Part shown: one piece after another, positions 1 through 7,276 of the stretch
Numbering within the stretch: position 1 is the first letter of the stretch
Layout of the letters: the number at the start of each line of letters is the position of its first letter
Assembly: GCA_902761055.1 (NCBI GenBank)
Contig: CACWIS010000019.1
Span: 1-33,491 of the forward strand
From: Oscillospiraceae bacterium
GTDB taxonomy: Bacteria; Bacillota; Clostridia; Oscillospirales; Oscillospiraceae
Reading direction: 5' to 3'
Length of the DNA: 33,491 nucleotides
The notes under the pieces: generated by a model
Told to the model about the DNA's origin: nothing
What the model saw: only the letters and a program-made list of their open reading frames with translations
Database searches by the model: none
Position numbers and translations under genes: made by a program

Positions 1-1407
1 GCGCGCCACGGCCGCGGCCGCGGCGTCCTGCCCGATCACGCGGCGGCGGAGCTTCTCCTCGAGCCGCAGCAGCCGCTCCTTCTCCCCGCTGCCCGGCACG
101 CTGACGGGGACCTCCGCCCACTGCGCCGCCACCTCGGCGATGTCGGCGGCGCCCAGTTCCCCGCCCGTCCCGGCGAGACGCAGCGCGGCGGCCGCCTCGT
201 CGAGCAGATCGATGGCCTTGTCGGGGAGCCGGCGCTCCGGCAGATAGCGCTCGGAGAGTTCGCAGGCCGCCGTGAGCGCCTCGTCGCCGATCTGCACGCG
301 GTGGTGCCGCTCGAGCGCGGGGCGGAGCGAGCGCAGCATGCGCAGGCTCTGCTCCCGGTTCGGCTCGGCGATGCGGACCGGCTGGAAGCGCCGCTCGAGC
401 GCGGCGTCCTTTTCGATGCAGCGGCGATATTCCTCCGGCGTCGTGGCGCCGAGGATCTGGATCTCGCCGCGGCCGAGCGCCGGCTTGAGGATGTTCGCCG
501 CGTCGATCGCGCCCTCGGCGCTGCCCGCGCCGACGAGCGTGTGCAGCTCGTCGACAAAAAGGATCACGTCGCCCGCGCGCTGCACCTCGCGCAGCACGGC
601 CTTGACGCGCTCCTCGAAATCGCCGCGGTACTTCGTCCCGGCGAGCAGCGAGGGGATGTCCAGCGAGCAAAGGCGCTTGCGCGACAGCTCCGCCGTCGCG
701 CCGCCGCGCGCCATCAGCACGGCCAGGCCCTCGGCCACGGCCGTTTTGCCGACGCCGGGCTCGCCGATGAGGACGGGATTGTTCTTCGTGCGGCGCGAGA
801 GGATGCGGATCGCACGGCGGATCTCCTCGTCGCGGCAGACGACCGGATCGATCGCGCCCGAGAGTGCGAGCGCGGTCAGATCGCGGCTGTACTGGTCGAG
901 CGTGCGCGTTTCCGCGCGGCGCGCCGCGGCCGCCTTGAGGATGCCGCCGGACATGCCCTGTGTTTCGCCGCCCGCGCCGAAGAGCTCCGCGAGCATGGCG
1001 CCCAGCTCCGCGGCGTCCGTACCGCCCGCCTTTAGGAGCCGCAGCGCGCAGCAGTCCTCGAGCGCGAGCATGGCCAGCAGGAGATGCTCGGTGCCGATAT
1101 AGCCGCGGCGGCGCGCTCTCGCCTCGCGTCCGGCCCGTTCCATCACGCGCCGCGCCTCCTCGTTGAGCCCCTGCGCGGGCGCGCCGGGGCTTCCGCAGCC
1201 CTTTTCCTCCGCCGCGAGACGCCGCAGCTCTCCCGCGTCGGCGCCGCAGCGCCGCAGGGCGCGGGCGCCGAGCGAGTCCCGCTCGGCGAGGATGCCGAGC
1301 AGCAGGTGCTCGCTCCCGACGCAGCTGCGTCCCAGGGCGCGCGCCTCCTCCAGCGCGTTTTCGATCGCGCACTCGGCGCGCTGCGTGAAGCTCTCGTTGC
1401 TTTTCAT
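1..1407 (-). CDS. clpC: ClpC-like AAA+ unfoldase, C-terminal part beyond window
   Basis: This is an ATP-dependent Clp protease ATP-binding subunit that would unfold substrates and feed them to ClpP. The 469 residues visible start at the ATG at 1407, behind an AAGGAG site 10-12 bases upstream, and run off the left edge. Two Clp N-repeats lie near residues 6-70 and 80-145, each with an EHLLL motif. The first AAA+ module has Walker A GEPGVGKT (215-222), Walker B with DE at 286-287, and LERRF (338-342). The start of the second module, RRRVIGQD, is seen at 454-461. Only about 15 residues separate the DEAA of module 1 (403-406) from the ADIAEVAAQW segment (421-430), where ClpC normally carries a long coiled-coil middle domain; the layout is ClpA-like although the sequence is ClpC-like. 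No CtsR-type operator was recognised upstream. The family call is firm; the ClpC subclass is inferred. Confidence 0.9.
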   Translation of the reverse strand, partial: MKSNESFTQRAECAIENALEEARALGRSCVGSEHLLLGILAERDSLGARALRRCGADAGELRRLAAEEKGCGSPGAPAQGLNEEARRVMERAGREARARRRGYIGTEHLLLAMLALEDCCALRLLKAGGTDAAELGAMLAELFGAGGETQGMSGGILKAAAARRAETRTLDQYSRDLTALALSGAIDPVVCRDEEIRRAIRILSRRTKNNPVLIGEPGVGKTAVAEGLAVLMARGGATAELSRKRLCSLDIPSLLAGTKYRGDFEERVKAVLREVQRAGDVILFVDELHTLVGAGSAEGAIDAANILKPALGRGEIQILGATTPEEYRRCIEKDAALERRFQPVRIAEPNREQSLRMLRSLRPALERHHRVQIGDEALTAACELSERYLPERRLPDKAIDLLDEAAAALRLAGTGGELGAADIAEVAAQWAEVPVSVPGSGEKERLLRLEEKLRRRVIGQDAAAAAVAR

Positions 1408-1561
1408 GTTCGACCGCTCCTTCCGCCCGCGCCGGAAAAGAGGGCGCGGATCGCTCCATTATCCCCCGGCGCGGGCAGGCGAAAAGGGCGAAGCGTGGCG
1501 GGGGCATCGAAATTATCGCCAGCTTTTCGGGAATTGTTATCATCTTATTCAAATTTAATAA

Positions 1562-1589
1562 TTGATTTTTATAAATCATGTGTTACAAT
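1562..1589 (+). promoter_or_regulatory. Promoter of the ferredoxin gene
   Basis: A -35-like TTGATT (1562-1567) is followed after 16 bases by TACAAT (1584-1589), preceded by TG one base upstream (extended -10). It sits in an AT-rich island in an otherwise GC-rich region. Transcription would start near 1596, about 50 bases before the ferredoxin ATG. This is read by eye from consensus. Confidence 0.65.
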
Positions 1590-1645
1590 GGTAGCGCAAA
1601 AGCGGTCCGGAGAGCCGGATCAAAAAAGATACGGAGGTTACATAC

Positions 1646-1816
1646 ATGGCTTTTGTTATCACCGACGAGTGCCTGTCCTGCGGCACCTGCGCTGCCAACT
1701 GCCCCGCCGAGGCCATCGACATGGGCGATCTGCACTACGAGATCGACGCCGACAAGTGCGTTGAGTGCGGCACCTGCGCTGCCAACTGCCCCGCTGAGGC
1801 GATCGTCAGCGAGTAA
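1646..1816 (+). CDS. 2x[4Fe-4S] ferredoxin, clostridial type
   Basis: This is a 56-residue electron carrier, the usual length for clostridial 2[4Fe-4S] ferredoxins, expected to be a soluble cytoplasmic low-potential donor or acceptor. The eight cysteines form two CxxCxxCxxxCP motifs (C9, C12, C15, C19 and C38, C41, C44, C48), one per half. The start at 1646 has a GGAGG site at 1633-1637. The gene has its own promoter and terminator, so it is monocistronic. The two halves share an identical 29-base stretch (1679-1707 and 1766-1794), so the internal duplication is still visible in the DNA. A natural partner in this window is the flavoprotein pair at 9560-11750, but that is inference. Confidence 0.95.
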   Translation: MAFVITDECLSCGTCAANCPAEAIDMGDLHYEIDADKCVECGTCAANCPAEAIVSE

Positions 1817-1841
1817 AACCTCATCCTGCGTTGAGGGACCG

Positions 1842-1875
1842 ATGAGAGGACGTGCAAACGTCCTCTCATTTTCTT
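1842..1875 (+). terminator. Intrinsic terminator after ferredoxin
   Basis: A perfect 12-bp stem, ATGAGAGGACGT (1842-1853) with ACGTCCTCTCAT (1858-1869), has a GCAA loop and is followed by a short T-rich tail. The tail runs into the ribosome binding site of the next gene, so readthrough would feed it. Confidence 0.8.
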
Positions 1876-1889
1876 AAGGATAGGATACG

Positions 1890-2603
1890 ATGAACGATTT
1901 TTGCGAGCTCTGGCCGGGCGGGCCTCTTTTTGCGCGGCAAGGCGGCTTTCCGCTCGGGACCGACAGCGTGCTGCTGGCCGACTTCATCGCGCCGGGGAGC
2001 GCGAAGCGCGGCGTCGATCTCGGCTGCGGCACGGGCGTCCTGTCGCTGCTGCTGCTGGAAAAAAGCGAAAAACTGCACATGACGGGGCTGGAACTGCGGA
2101 GCGAGGCCGCCGCGGCCGCGCGCGCCAATCTCGCGGCCAACGCGCTCGAGGCGCGCGGCGAGATCGTCTGCGGCGATATCCGCGCGGTGAGGACGCTGTT
2201 TCGGAGCGGCTCGTTCGATCTGGCCGCGGCCAATCCCCCCTATTTCCCGACGGAGCGCGGCGCCGTCGCGCCGGAGGACGCGCGCGCCGCGGCGCGCAGC
2301 GAGCGCTGCTGCACGCTCGAAGAGCTCTGCGCCGCGGCGGCCTTCCTGCTCCGCACGGGCGGGCGCTTTTGTCTGGTCCATCGCCCGGAGCGGCTCAGCG
2401 AGGTCTTCGTCTGCCTGCACGGCCACGGCGTCGAGCCGAAGCGGCTGCGTCTCGTCTGCGCCGGACCCGGGCGCGCGCCGAGCCTGGCGCTGATCGAGGG
2501 GCGCCGCGGCGGCGGCGCGGGACTGTCGATCGAGCCGCCGCTGCTGCTGCGCGGCGCGGACGGGAACGAGAGCGAGGAGCTGCGCCGCATTTACCGCAGA
2601 TAA
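1890..2603 (+). CDS. trmN6: tRNA1(Val) adenine-37 N6-methyltransferase-like protein (TrmN6/YfiC family)
   Basis: This is a Rossmann-fold SAM-dependent methyltransferase of 237 residues. Motif I, DLGCGTG, lies at 43-49, and the NPPY motif typical of N6-adenine and related N-methyltransferases at 115-118. The N-terminal GGFPLGTDSVLLA is characteristic of the TrmN6/YfiC group, which methylates A37 of tRNA1(Val). The ATG at 1890 has an AAGGA site at about 1876-1880. It lies between the ferredoxin terminator and a bidirectional terminator, so it may be transcribed by readthrough or from a promoter not recognised here. Substrate is inferred from family; other RNA or protein targets remain possible. 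Confidence 0.85.
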   Translation: MNDFCELWPGGPLFARQGGFPLGTDSVLLADFIAPGSAKRGVDLGCGTGVLSLLLLEKSEKLHMTGLELRSEAAAAARANLAANALEARGEIVCGDIRAVRTLFRSGSFDLAAANPPYFPTERGAVAPEDARAAARSERCCTLEELCAAAAFLLRTGGRFCLVHRPERLSEVFVCLHGHGVEPKRLRLVCAGPGRAPSLALIEGRRGGGAGLSIEPPLLLRGADGNESEELRRIYRR

Positions 2604-2648
2604 AAAGCATACCGCCCTTTCCCGAACGGAAGGGGCGGTATGCTTTTT
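2602..2648. terminator. Bidirectional terminator between convergent genes
   Basis: A long hairpin (2602-2648) has an A-run on one side and a T-run on the other, with stem AAAAAGCATACCGCCC paired with the matching 3' arm and a CGAA loop region. It can stop transcription of the methyltransferase (+) and of the AbrB-like gene (-). Confidence 0.9.
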
Positions 2649-2666
2649 CAATGAGCCGGAGGGCTT

Positions 2667-2912
2667 TCAAAGCCTGGCTTTGAGCTTGCTGATGCATTCG
2701 GGGCAAACGTTCTTGCCCATAAAACTGACGATATCCTTTGTGTTTTCGCAGAAAATACAGGCCGGATGGTACTTTTTGAGGATGATGCTCTCCCCGTCGA
2801 CGTAGATTTCCAGCGCGTCTCTTTCCGCAATATCGAGCGTGCGGCGCATCTCGATCGGCAAAACGATGCGGCCGAGTTCGTCAACTTTCCTGACAATCCC
2901 TGTTGATTTCAT
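2667..2912 (-). CDS. abrB: AbrB-family transition-state regulator with paired cysteines
   Basis: This 81-residue DNA-binding protein's first ~47 residues match the AbrB/MazE/SpoVT swapped-hairpin domain closely (STGIVRKVDELGRIVLP and DALEIYVDGESIILKKY). In Bacillus, AbrB is a global repressor of stationary-phase genes. The C-terminal part differs from Bacillus AbrB: it holds two CxxC pairs (C52/C55 and C70/C73), which suggests a small zinc-binding or redox-sensitive element. The start at 2912 has an AGGAAGGAG site and its own extended -10 promoter. It is divergent from yitT. Family is firm; the regulon cannot be told. Confidence 0.92.
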   Translation of the reverse strand: MKSTGIVRKVDELGRIVLPIEMRRTLDIAERDALEIYVDGESIILKKYHPACIFCENTKDIVSFMGKNVCPECISKLKARL

Positions 2913-2951
2913 GTGAAAAACTCCTTCCTAACGCTGCACTCCGGCGAGTAT

Positions 2952-2979
2952 ATTATATCACAGCGCGCGGAAAGTGCAA
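2952..2979 (-). promoter_or_regulatory. Promoter of the AbrB-like gene
   Basis: On the minus strand, TTGCAC (2979-2974) and TATAAT (2957-2952) are separated by 16 bases, with TG in the extended -10 position. Transcription would start near 2945, giving a leader of about 30 bases. Confidence 0.75.
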
Positions 2980-3077
2980 GAACTTTCGTTCATGCTTGGG
3001 TATAAATTCACATATTGTTGATTTATGACGAAAAAAACGATTAAATATTCTCCGGTCTCTCTGCCGCCGGCGCCCTC

Positions 3078-3106
3078 TTGGTTTTTGCGCCCGCATGTGA
3101 TAGAAT
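3078..3106 (+). promoter_or_regulatory. Promoter of yitT-like gene
   Basis: TTGGTT (3078-3083) and TAGAAT (3101-3106) are 17 bases apart, with an extended -10 TGA just before. It lies 35 bases upstream of the chosen yitT start, which argues against the longer frame beginning near 3025. Confidence 0.6.
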
Positions 3107-3141
3107 CAAGTGACAGGAATTGCCTGTTCGGGAAGGACGCC

Positions 3142-4008
3142 ATGAAAAAACTGTTTGAAATCTCAACGCCGCTGGAACTCGCGTACGACCTGCTCTTTAC
3201 CGTGATCGGCACCGCGCTCGTCGGCTTCGCGCTGGCGATGTTCACGATCCCCAACGACATCGCCCCGGGCGGCGTTTCGGGTCTCGCGACCGCGCTGGCC
3301 TACATCACGCCGATCCACGTCAGCATCTGGACGCTGCTGATGAACATCCCGCTGATGATCGCCGCCTGGCGGCGTCTCGGGCCGCGGACGATCTTCTTTA
3401 CGATCATCTCCACGCTGCTGCTCTCGCTGTTCATCGAGCTCGGAACGCTTTATCTGCCGCAGTACCGCTCCGACACGCTGGCCGCCTCGCTGCTCGGCGG
3501 CGTGGTCAGCGGGCTGGGCATGGGGCTGCTGTTTATCCGCGGCGTGAGCACCGGCGGCACCGATCTGCTGGCGCTGATCCTCAAGAAGCTGCTGCCGAAC
3601 GTGCCGACCGGCACGCTGCTGATGGTCGTCGATGCGGCCGTCGTCGCCGCCGCGACGCTGATCTTCCGCGATTTTGACGTGGCGATCTACTCCGCGATCA
3701 CGATCTTCACGACCTCGAAGCTGATCGACACGATCACGCAGGGCGTGGATTACGCCAAGGTCATCTACACCGTCACCGAGCACGGCGAGGAGATCGCTCG
3801 CGTGCTCAACGAATCCACTCCGCGCGGCACGACGCTGATCCCCGCCGTCGGCGGCTACACGGGCGAGGGCAAGCAGATCGTCATGACCGTGACCAAGCGC
3901 AGCGTGCTCGCCCAGACGCTGCGGCTGATCCGGCAGGCCGACCCCAGGGCCTTCACCTTCGTCACCGACTCGACCGAGGTCCACGGCGAGGGCTTCCGCA
4001 GCGACTGA
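3142..4008 (+). CDS. YitT-family membrane protein
   Basis: This 288-residue integral membrane protein has an N-terminal block of about five hydrophobic segments (residues ~12-195), including the family signature around PGGVSGLA and RGVSTGGTDLLA. It ends in a soluble DUF2179-type domain (~205-288, with AVGGYTGEGKQIVMTV). Members are widespread in Firmicutes; their transport or signalling role is not settled. The start at 3142 is chosen because it has a GGAAGG site and lies downstream of a promoter; the frame is open further upstream but crosses that promoter. A strong bidirectional terminator follows. Confidence 0.9.
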   Translation: MKKLFEISTPLELAYDLLFTVIGTALVGFALAMFTIPNDIAPGGVSGLATALAYITPIHVSIWTLLMNIPLMIAAWRRLGPRTIFFTIISTLLLSLFIELGTLYLPQYRSDTLAASLLGGVVSGLGMGLLFIRGVSTGGTDLLALILKKLLPNVPTGTLLMVVDAAVVAAATLIFRDFDVAIYSAITIFTTSKLIDTITQGVDYAKVIYTVTEHGEEIARVLNESTPRGTTLIPAVGGYTGEGKQIVMTVTKRSVLAQTLRLIRQADPRAFTFVTDSTEVHGEGFRSD

Positions 4009-4032
4009 ACCCGGCGCCGCCCCGAAACAGCG

Positions 4033-4074
4033 AAAAAGCACCCGCTTCGTCAAAACCGAAGCGGGTGCTTTTTT
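4033..4074. terminator. Bidirectional terminator
   Basis: Stem AAAAAGCACCCGCTTCG pairs with CGAAGCGGGTGCTTTTT around a seven-base loop, with A- and T-runs on the flanks. It separates the convergent yitT-like and E2-like genes. Confidence 0.9.
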
Positions 4075-4085
4075 GCCCCGTGCGT

Positions 4086-4964
4086 TCAGCGGACGTCTTC
4101 GACGACGCGGGTGGGGGCCTTCTCCAGGATCTCGGGGTGCTGGAAAATGTAGCGGTAGGCCTGGAGGAACTGGGCGTAGTAGTGCCCGTCGGCGATGCGC
4201 TCGTCGAGCACGAACTTGCAGTCCACGTACTTGTTGTCGTCGACCTTGCCCCGGCGGTTGATCTCATAGGCGTGGCGCCTCGCGCCGAAGGCGATGAAGA
4301 CCGGCAGCGTGCCGAAGTTGTAGATGTGGTGGAAAACCGGGCCGATGCGCAGCGAGCCGAGGTCGGTGATGATCATCGAGCCGTGGAAGGGGCTGGCCTC
4401 GATGAGCGAGTCGGGGATCAGGCCGAAGTAGTCGAGCATGCGCAGGACGGCGATGATGAAGCGCAGCAGGAAGCGCGGCGCCCGCGTGAGCGTCTCGGCG
4501 ACCTCCTCGGTGTTGTTGTCCTCTTCGCTGGTCTTGATCTCCTCGATCTTCTCGTTGAGCTTACGGTAGACGTCGAAGATCGTGTCGGTCGGCTCGAAAT
4601 GGATCTTGATGGTCGTCTCGGTCGCGTCGACGGACAGGGAGCGCTTGACGGCCATGACGACGGTGATGTCGTCGTGCGCGTAGATGCGGCGGCCCGCGAC
4701 GAAGCGGTTGATGCCGGGCAGCATCGAGATGCAGCGGATGTGCGTCGCGATCAGGAAGTGCAGCATGCCGATGCCCTTGTAGCCGTCGACACGGAGACGG
4801 CGCAGGAAGCGGTCGACCGCGGAGACCTCAAAGCTCTCGTCATAGAGGATGAAAGCGTCGTTGCGCGTGGGCATGATGTAAGGGATGAATTTGGAAAAGG
4901 CAGGCAGGCTGCGCAGCAGGCGGCCGTCTCTTCTGTCGCCGGCGCGGCGTCTTGTCTTGCTCAT
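4086..4964 (-). CDS. Stand-alone E2 acyltransferase-fold protein lacking the catalytic histidine
   Basis: This 292-residue protein resembles the catalytic domain of 2-oxoacid dehydrogenase E2 / chloramphenicol acetyltransferase enzymes, with no lipoyl or E1/E3-binding domain. The C-terminal signature, normally a DHRxxDG or HHxxCDG motif, reads DERIADG at residues 254-260, so glutamate (255) replaces the catalytic histidine. A hydrophobic stretch is seen near residues 168-185. No E1 or E3 subunit gene lies nearby. The start at 4964 has a GGAGG site and a good promoter. It is most likely a specialised or non-catalytic member; similar stand-alone proteins exist in Clostridia, but a function is not known to me. 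Confidence 0.75.
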   Translation of the reverse strand: MSKTRRRAGDRRDGRLLRSLPAFSKFIPYIMPTRNDAFILYDESFEVSAVDRFLRRLRVDGYKGIGMLHFLIATHIRCISMLPGINRFVAGRRIYAHDDITVVMAVKRSLSVDATETTIKIHFEPTDTIFDVYRKLNEKIEEIKTSEEDNNTEEVAETLTRAPRFLLRFIIAVLRMLDYFGLIPDSLIEASPFHGSMIITDLGSLRIGPVFHHIYNFGTLPVFIAFGARRHAYEINRRGKVDDNKYVDCKFVLDERIADGHYYAQFLQAYRYIFQHPEILEKAPTRVVEDVR

Positions 4965-4999
4965 GGATGGTCCTCCGAAATGTTTTATGATTTGAAGCG

Positions 5000-5028
5000 A
5001 TTATACCGCATCGGTGTCGCTTTTACAA
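5000..5028 (-). promoter_or_regulatory. Promoter of the E2-like gene
   Basis: Minus strand TTGTAA (5028-5023) and TATAAT (5005-5000) with a 17-base spacer. The transcript leader would be about 30 bases. Confidence 0.75.
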
Positions 5029-5049
5029 GTAAAAAGGATTCTTTCGGCT

Positions 5050-5898
5050 TTATCGGCCGTCTTTTCCGGCCGCGCGCTTGAGCTCGTCAAGGAAGGCGAG
5101 GGGGACCTCGAGGCCGCCCTTGCCGTCGCCGAGACGGATCTCCGGCTTGATGCTGCCGTGGAAATCGCTGCCGCCGGTCCGGATCAGGCCGTATTCCGCG
5201 GCGAGGGCCTCGAGATAAGCGCTCATGGCCGCGTCATAGCCGGAATAACGGCACTCCATGCCGCGCAGGCCGCTGCGCATGCACAGCTCGATCAGCGCGC
5301 GCAGCCCCGCGTCGTCGCGCTTGTACTGAAAGGGATGGGCCAGCACGGGAACGCCGCCCGCCTCGCGGATCAACTCGATCGAACGCTCGATGGGCAGGAA
5401 GCTGCGGCCCTGATAGTATTTCCGGCCCTTCTCGACATAGAGATCGAAGGCCTCGTGCATATCGTGCGCGAGACCCCGCTCGACCAGGATCTCGGCAAAA
5501 TGGGGCCGGCCGATGACCTCGCCGAAGCGCGCGCGCATCTCGCCGTAGTCCACGTCGATGCCGTCGGCGCGCATGAGGGCGCAGATCTTTTCGTTGCGCT
5601 CGTCCCGGTCGCGCACGATCCAGTCGAGCACCTCCTGCAGCGCGGGGGAATCGACGTCGATGTAGTAGCCGAGGATGTGCACCGCGCCGCCGTATTTCGT
5701 GCTGATCTCGATGCCGGGCACGACCTCGACGCCGAGCTTCGCGCCCTCCGCGGCCGCCTCGCGGTAGCCGTCGCAGGTGTCGTGGTCCGTCACGGCGATG
5801 GCGGCAAGGCCGAGACGCGCGGCCTCGCGCACGACGGCCCCGGGACTCTCGGTGCCGTCGGAGGCCGTGGTATGGATATGCAGGTCGATGCGTTTCAT
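5050..5898 (-). CDS. PHP-domain phosphoesterase (TrpH / RNase AM-like)
   Basis: This 282-residue PHP-family metal-dependent phosphoesterase is the usual length of the TrpH/YciV group, which includes nucleoside 3',5'-bisphosphate phosphatase and 5'-3' exonuclease activities. Metal-binding motifs visible are DLHIHTTASDG (H7, H9) and VTDHDTCDG (D38, H39, D40), and a later GGSDFHG. The ATG at 5898 is used rather than an upstream in-frame ATG because it begins the conserved MKRIDLHIHT block. It lies one base after the stop of the amidohydrolase gene, so the two are probably translationally coupled. The exact substrate is inferred from family only. Confidence 0.85.
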   Translation of the reverse strand: MKRIDLHIHTTASDGTESPGAVVREAARLGLAAIAVTDHDTCDGYREAAAEGAKLGVEVVPGIEISTKYGGAVHILGYYIDVDSPALQEVLDWIVRDRDERNEKICALMRADGIDVDYGEMRARFGEVIGRPHFAEILVERGLAHDMHEAFDLYVEKGRKYYQGRSFLPIERSIELIREAGGVPVLAHPFQYKRDDAGLRALIELCMRSGLRGMECRYSGYDAAMSAYLEALAAEYGLIRTGGSDFHGSIKPEIRLGDGKGGLEVPLAFLDELKRAAGKDGR

Positions 5899-5899
5899 G

Positions 5900-7168
5900 T
5901 TACGCTCCGATCTTCCGGACGAAGGCGCGCGCCTTCTCATAGATGCGCTCCGCGCTCTCGCCGACGAAAAACTCGCCCCGCTCGTAGCGCACGACGCCGT
6001 CCACCATCGTCAGGCGGACGTTCTCCTTCGAGCCGGCATAGACGACGTTCTTGATGATGTTGTTCTCCGGCTGCATGTTCGGCCGCCGCAGGTCGAGCAC
6101 GACGAGGTCGGCGCACATGCCCGGCGCGATATCCGTGCAGTCGTCGAGGCCCATCGCGCGCGCCCCGCCGACACAGGCCATCTCCAGCACCGCGTCCGCC
6201 GGGCAGGCCGCGGCGTCTCCCTCCGTCACCTTCTGCAGCGCGGAGACGAGATACATCTCGCGGAACATGTCCAGCGCGTTGTTCGAGCCCGCGCCGTCCG
6301 TGCCGATGGCGAGGGGCACGCCGGCGCGGCGCAGCTTCTCGACCGGCGCGACGCCGCTCGCGAGCTTGAGGTTGGAGGCCGGACAGGTGACCGCGTACAG
6401 GCCGCGGCGCGCGAAGAGCTCGATATCGTCCCCGTTCATCCAGATGCAGTGGAAGCCGCCGCCGCCGTAGCGGAAGAAGCCCAGCCTGTCGAGCACCTGC
6501 GGAGGGGTAAGGCCGTAGCGGCCGATGCAGCCCTCCGTCTCGGCCTTCGTCTCGCACAGGTGCGTGAAGCAGGGCGCCTCGTATTTCTCCGCGAGCCCGG
6601 CGAGGTACTCCAGCCGCTCGAGGCAGGTGGTGTATTCGCCGTGGATGCCGAGACGGTAGCCGATCAGCGGGTGGAGGGAGTTGAAGCGCAGATACTCCCG
6701 CTCGATGTTCTCCACGTCCTTGTCGAAGTCGTTGAGCGCCGAGCAGAAGACCGAGCGGAAGCCGCAGTCGATATTCGCCTGCGCGACGGCCTCGTTGTGG
6801 ATATACATGTCGAAGCTCGCCGTGATGCCCGAGGAGAGATACTCGAGGTCGCCGAGGCGCGTGAGATCGTAGACAGCCTCCGCGTCGAGCTTCGCCTCGT
6901 TGGGCCAGACCTCCTCGGAGAGCCAGCGGTCGAGCGGCATGTCGTCGGCCAGCGAGCGCAGGAAGGTCATGGCCGTGTGAGCGTGCGCGTTTTTGAAGCC
7001 CGGCAGCAGCAGATCGCCGCCGAGGTCGATCTCCCGCTCGAAGGCGGGCCTGTCCTCCCGCGGCGCGCCGACGTAGACGATGCGCCCGCCGTCGGTCCAG
7101 ACCTCCTCGTCCGTCAGACGGGCGCCGCCGTCGAAGCGCAGCGTCTTTCCGTTGTAAAAACGTATCAT
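5900..7168 (-). CDS. mtaD: Amidohydrolase, MtaD/SAH-deaminase type
   Basis: This 422-residue TIM-barrel amidohydrolase is related to 5-methylthioadenosine / S-adenosylhomocysteine deaminases and TrzN/AtzA-like enzymes. The metal motif HAHT follows GFKN (H62, H64), and further on are HGEYTT, THLCETKAE, FHCIWM and TDGAGSNNALDMF, all diagnostic of the group. The reaction expected is hydrolytic deamination of an adenine- or related ring-containing nucleoside. The start at 7168 begins the conserved N-terminus, with an AAGGA site; an earlier in-frame ATG at 7252 is less likely. It pairs with the PHP gene, which suggests nucleotide salvage or clean-up. Confidence 0.85.
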   Translation of the reverse strand: MIRFYNGKTLRFDGGARLTDEEVWTDGGRIVYVGAPREDRPAFEREIDLGGDLLLPGFKNAHAHTAMTFLRSLADDMPLDRWLSEEVWPNEAKLDAEAVYDLTRLGDLEYLSSGITASFDMYIHNEAVAQANIDCGFRSVFCSALNDFDKDVENIEREYLRFNSLHPLIGYRLGIHGEYTTCLERLEYLAGLAEKYEAPCFTHLCETKAETEGCIGRYGLTPPQVLDRLGFFRYGGGGFHCIWMNGDDIELFARRGLYAVTCPASNLKLASGVAPVEKLRRAGVPLAIGTDGAGSNNALDMFREMYLVSALQKVTEGDAAACPADAVLEMACVGGARAMGLDDCTDIAPGMCADLVVLDLRRPNMQPENNIIKNVVYAGSKENVRLTMVDGVVRYERGEFFVGESAERIYEKARAFVRKIGA

Positions 7169-7276
7169 GGCTCTGTTTCCTTTGTATATTGGATTTGCCC
7201 CGGGCGGGCGGAGGGACGGCAGGCGCTCGTCCCGCCGGTCCTCAAAAGCCAAAAAGCCGGGGCCGGAAGCCGGAAA

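Noticed and set aside
272-1102. Plus-strand open frames over the Clp gene
   Set aside because: The minus strand codes an uninterrupted ClpC-like protein with Walker motifs over the same bases.
1408-1645. CtsR-type operator or clear promoter for the Clp gene
   Set aside because: Only weak AT-rich boxes were seen on the minus strand and no direct repeat of the CtsR type.
3025-3141. N-terminal extension of the yitT-like gene
   Set aside because: It contains the promoter at 3078-3106, lacks hydrophobic or conserved features, and the ATG at 3142 has a good ribosome site.
7200-7276. Possible terminator after gatD
   Set aside because: GC-rich repeats of CCGG are present, but no clean stem followed by a T-run could be drawn.
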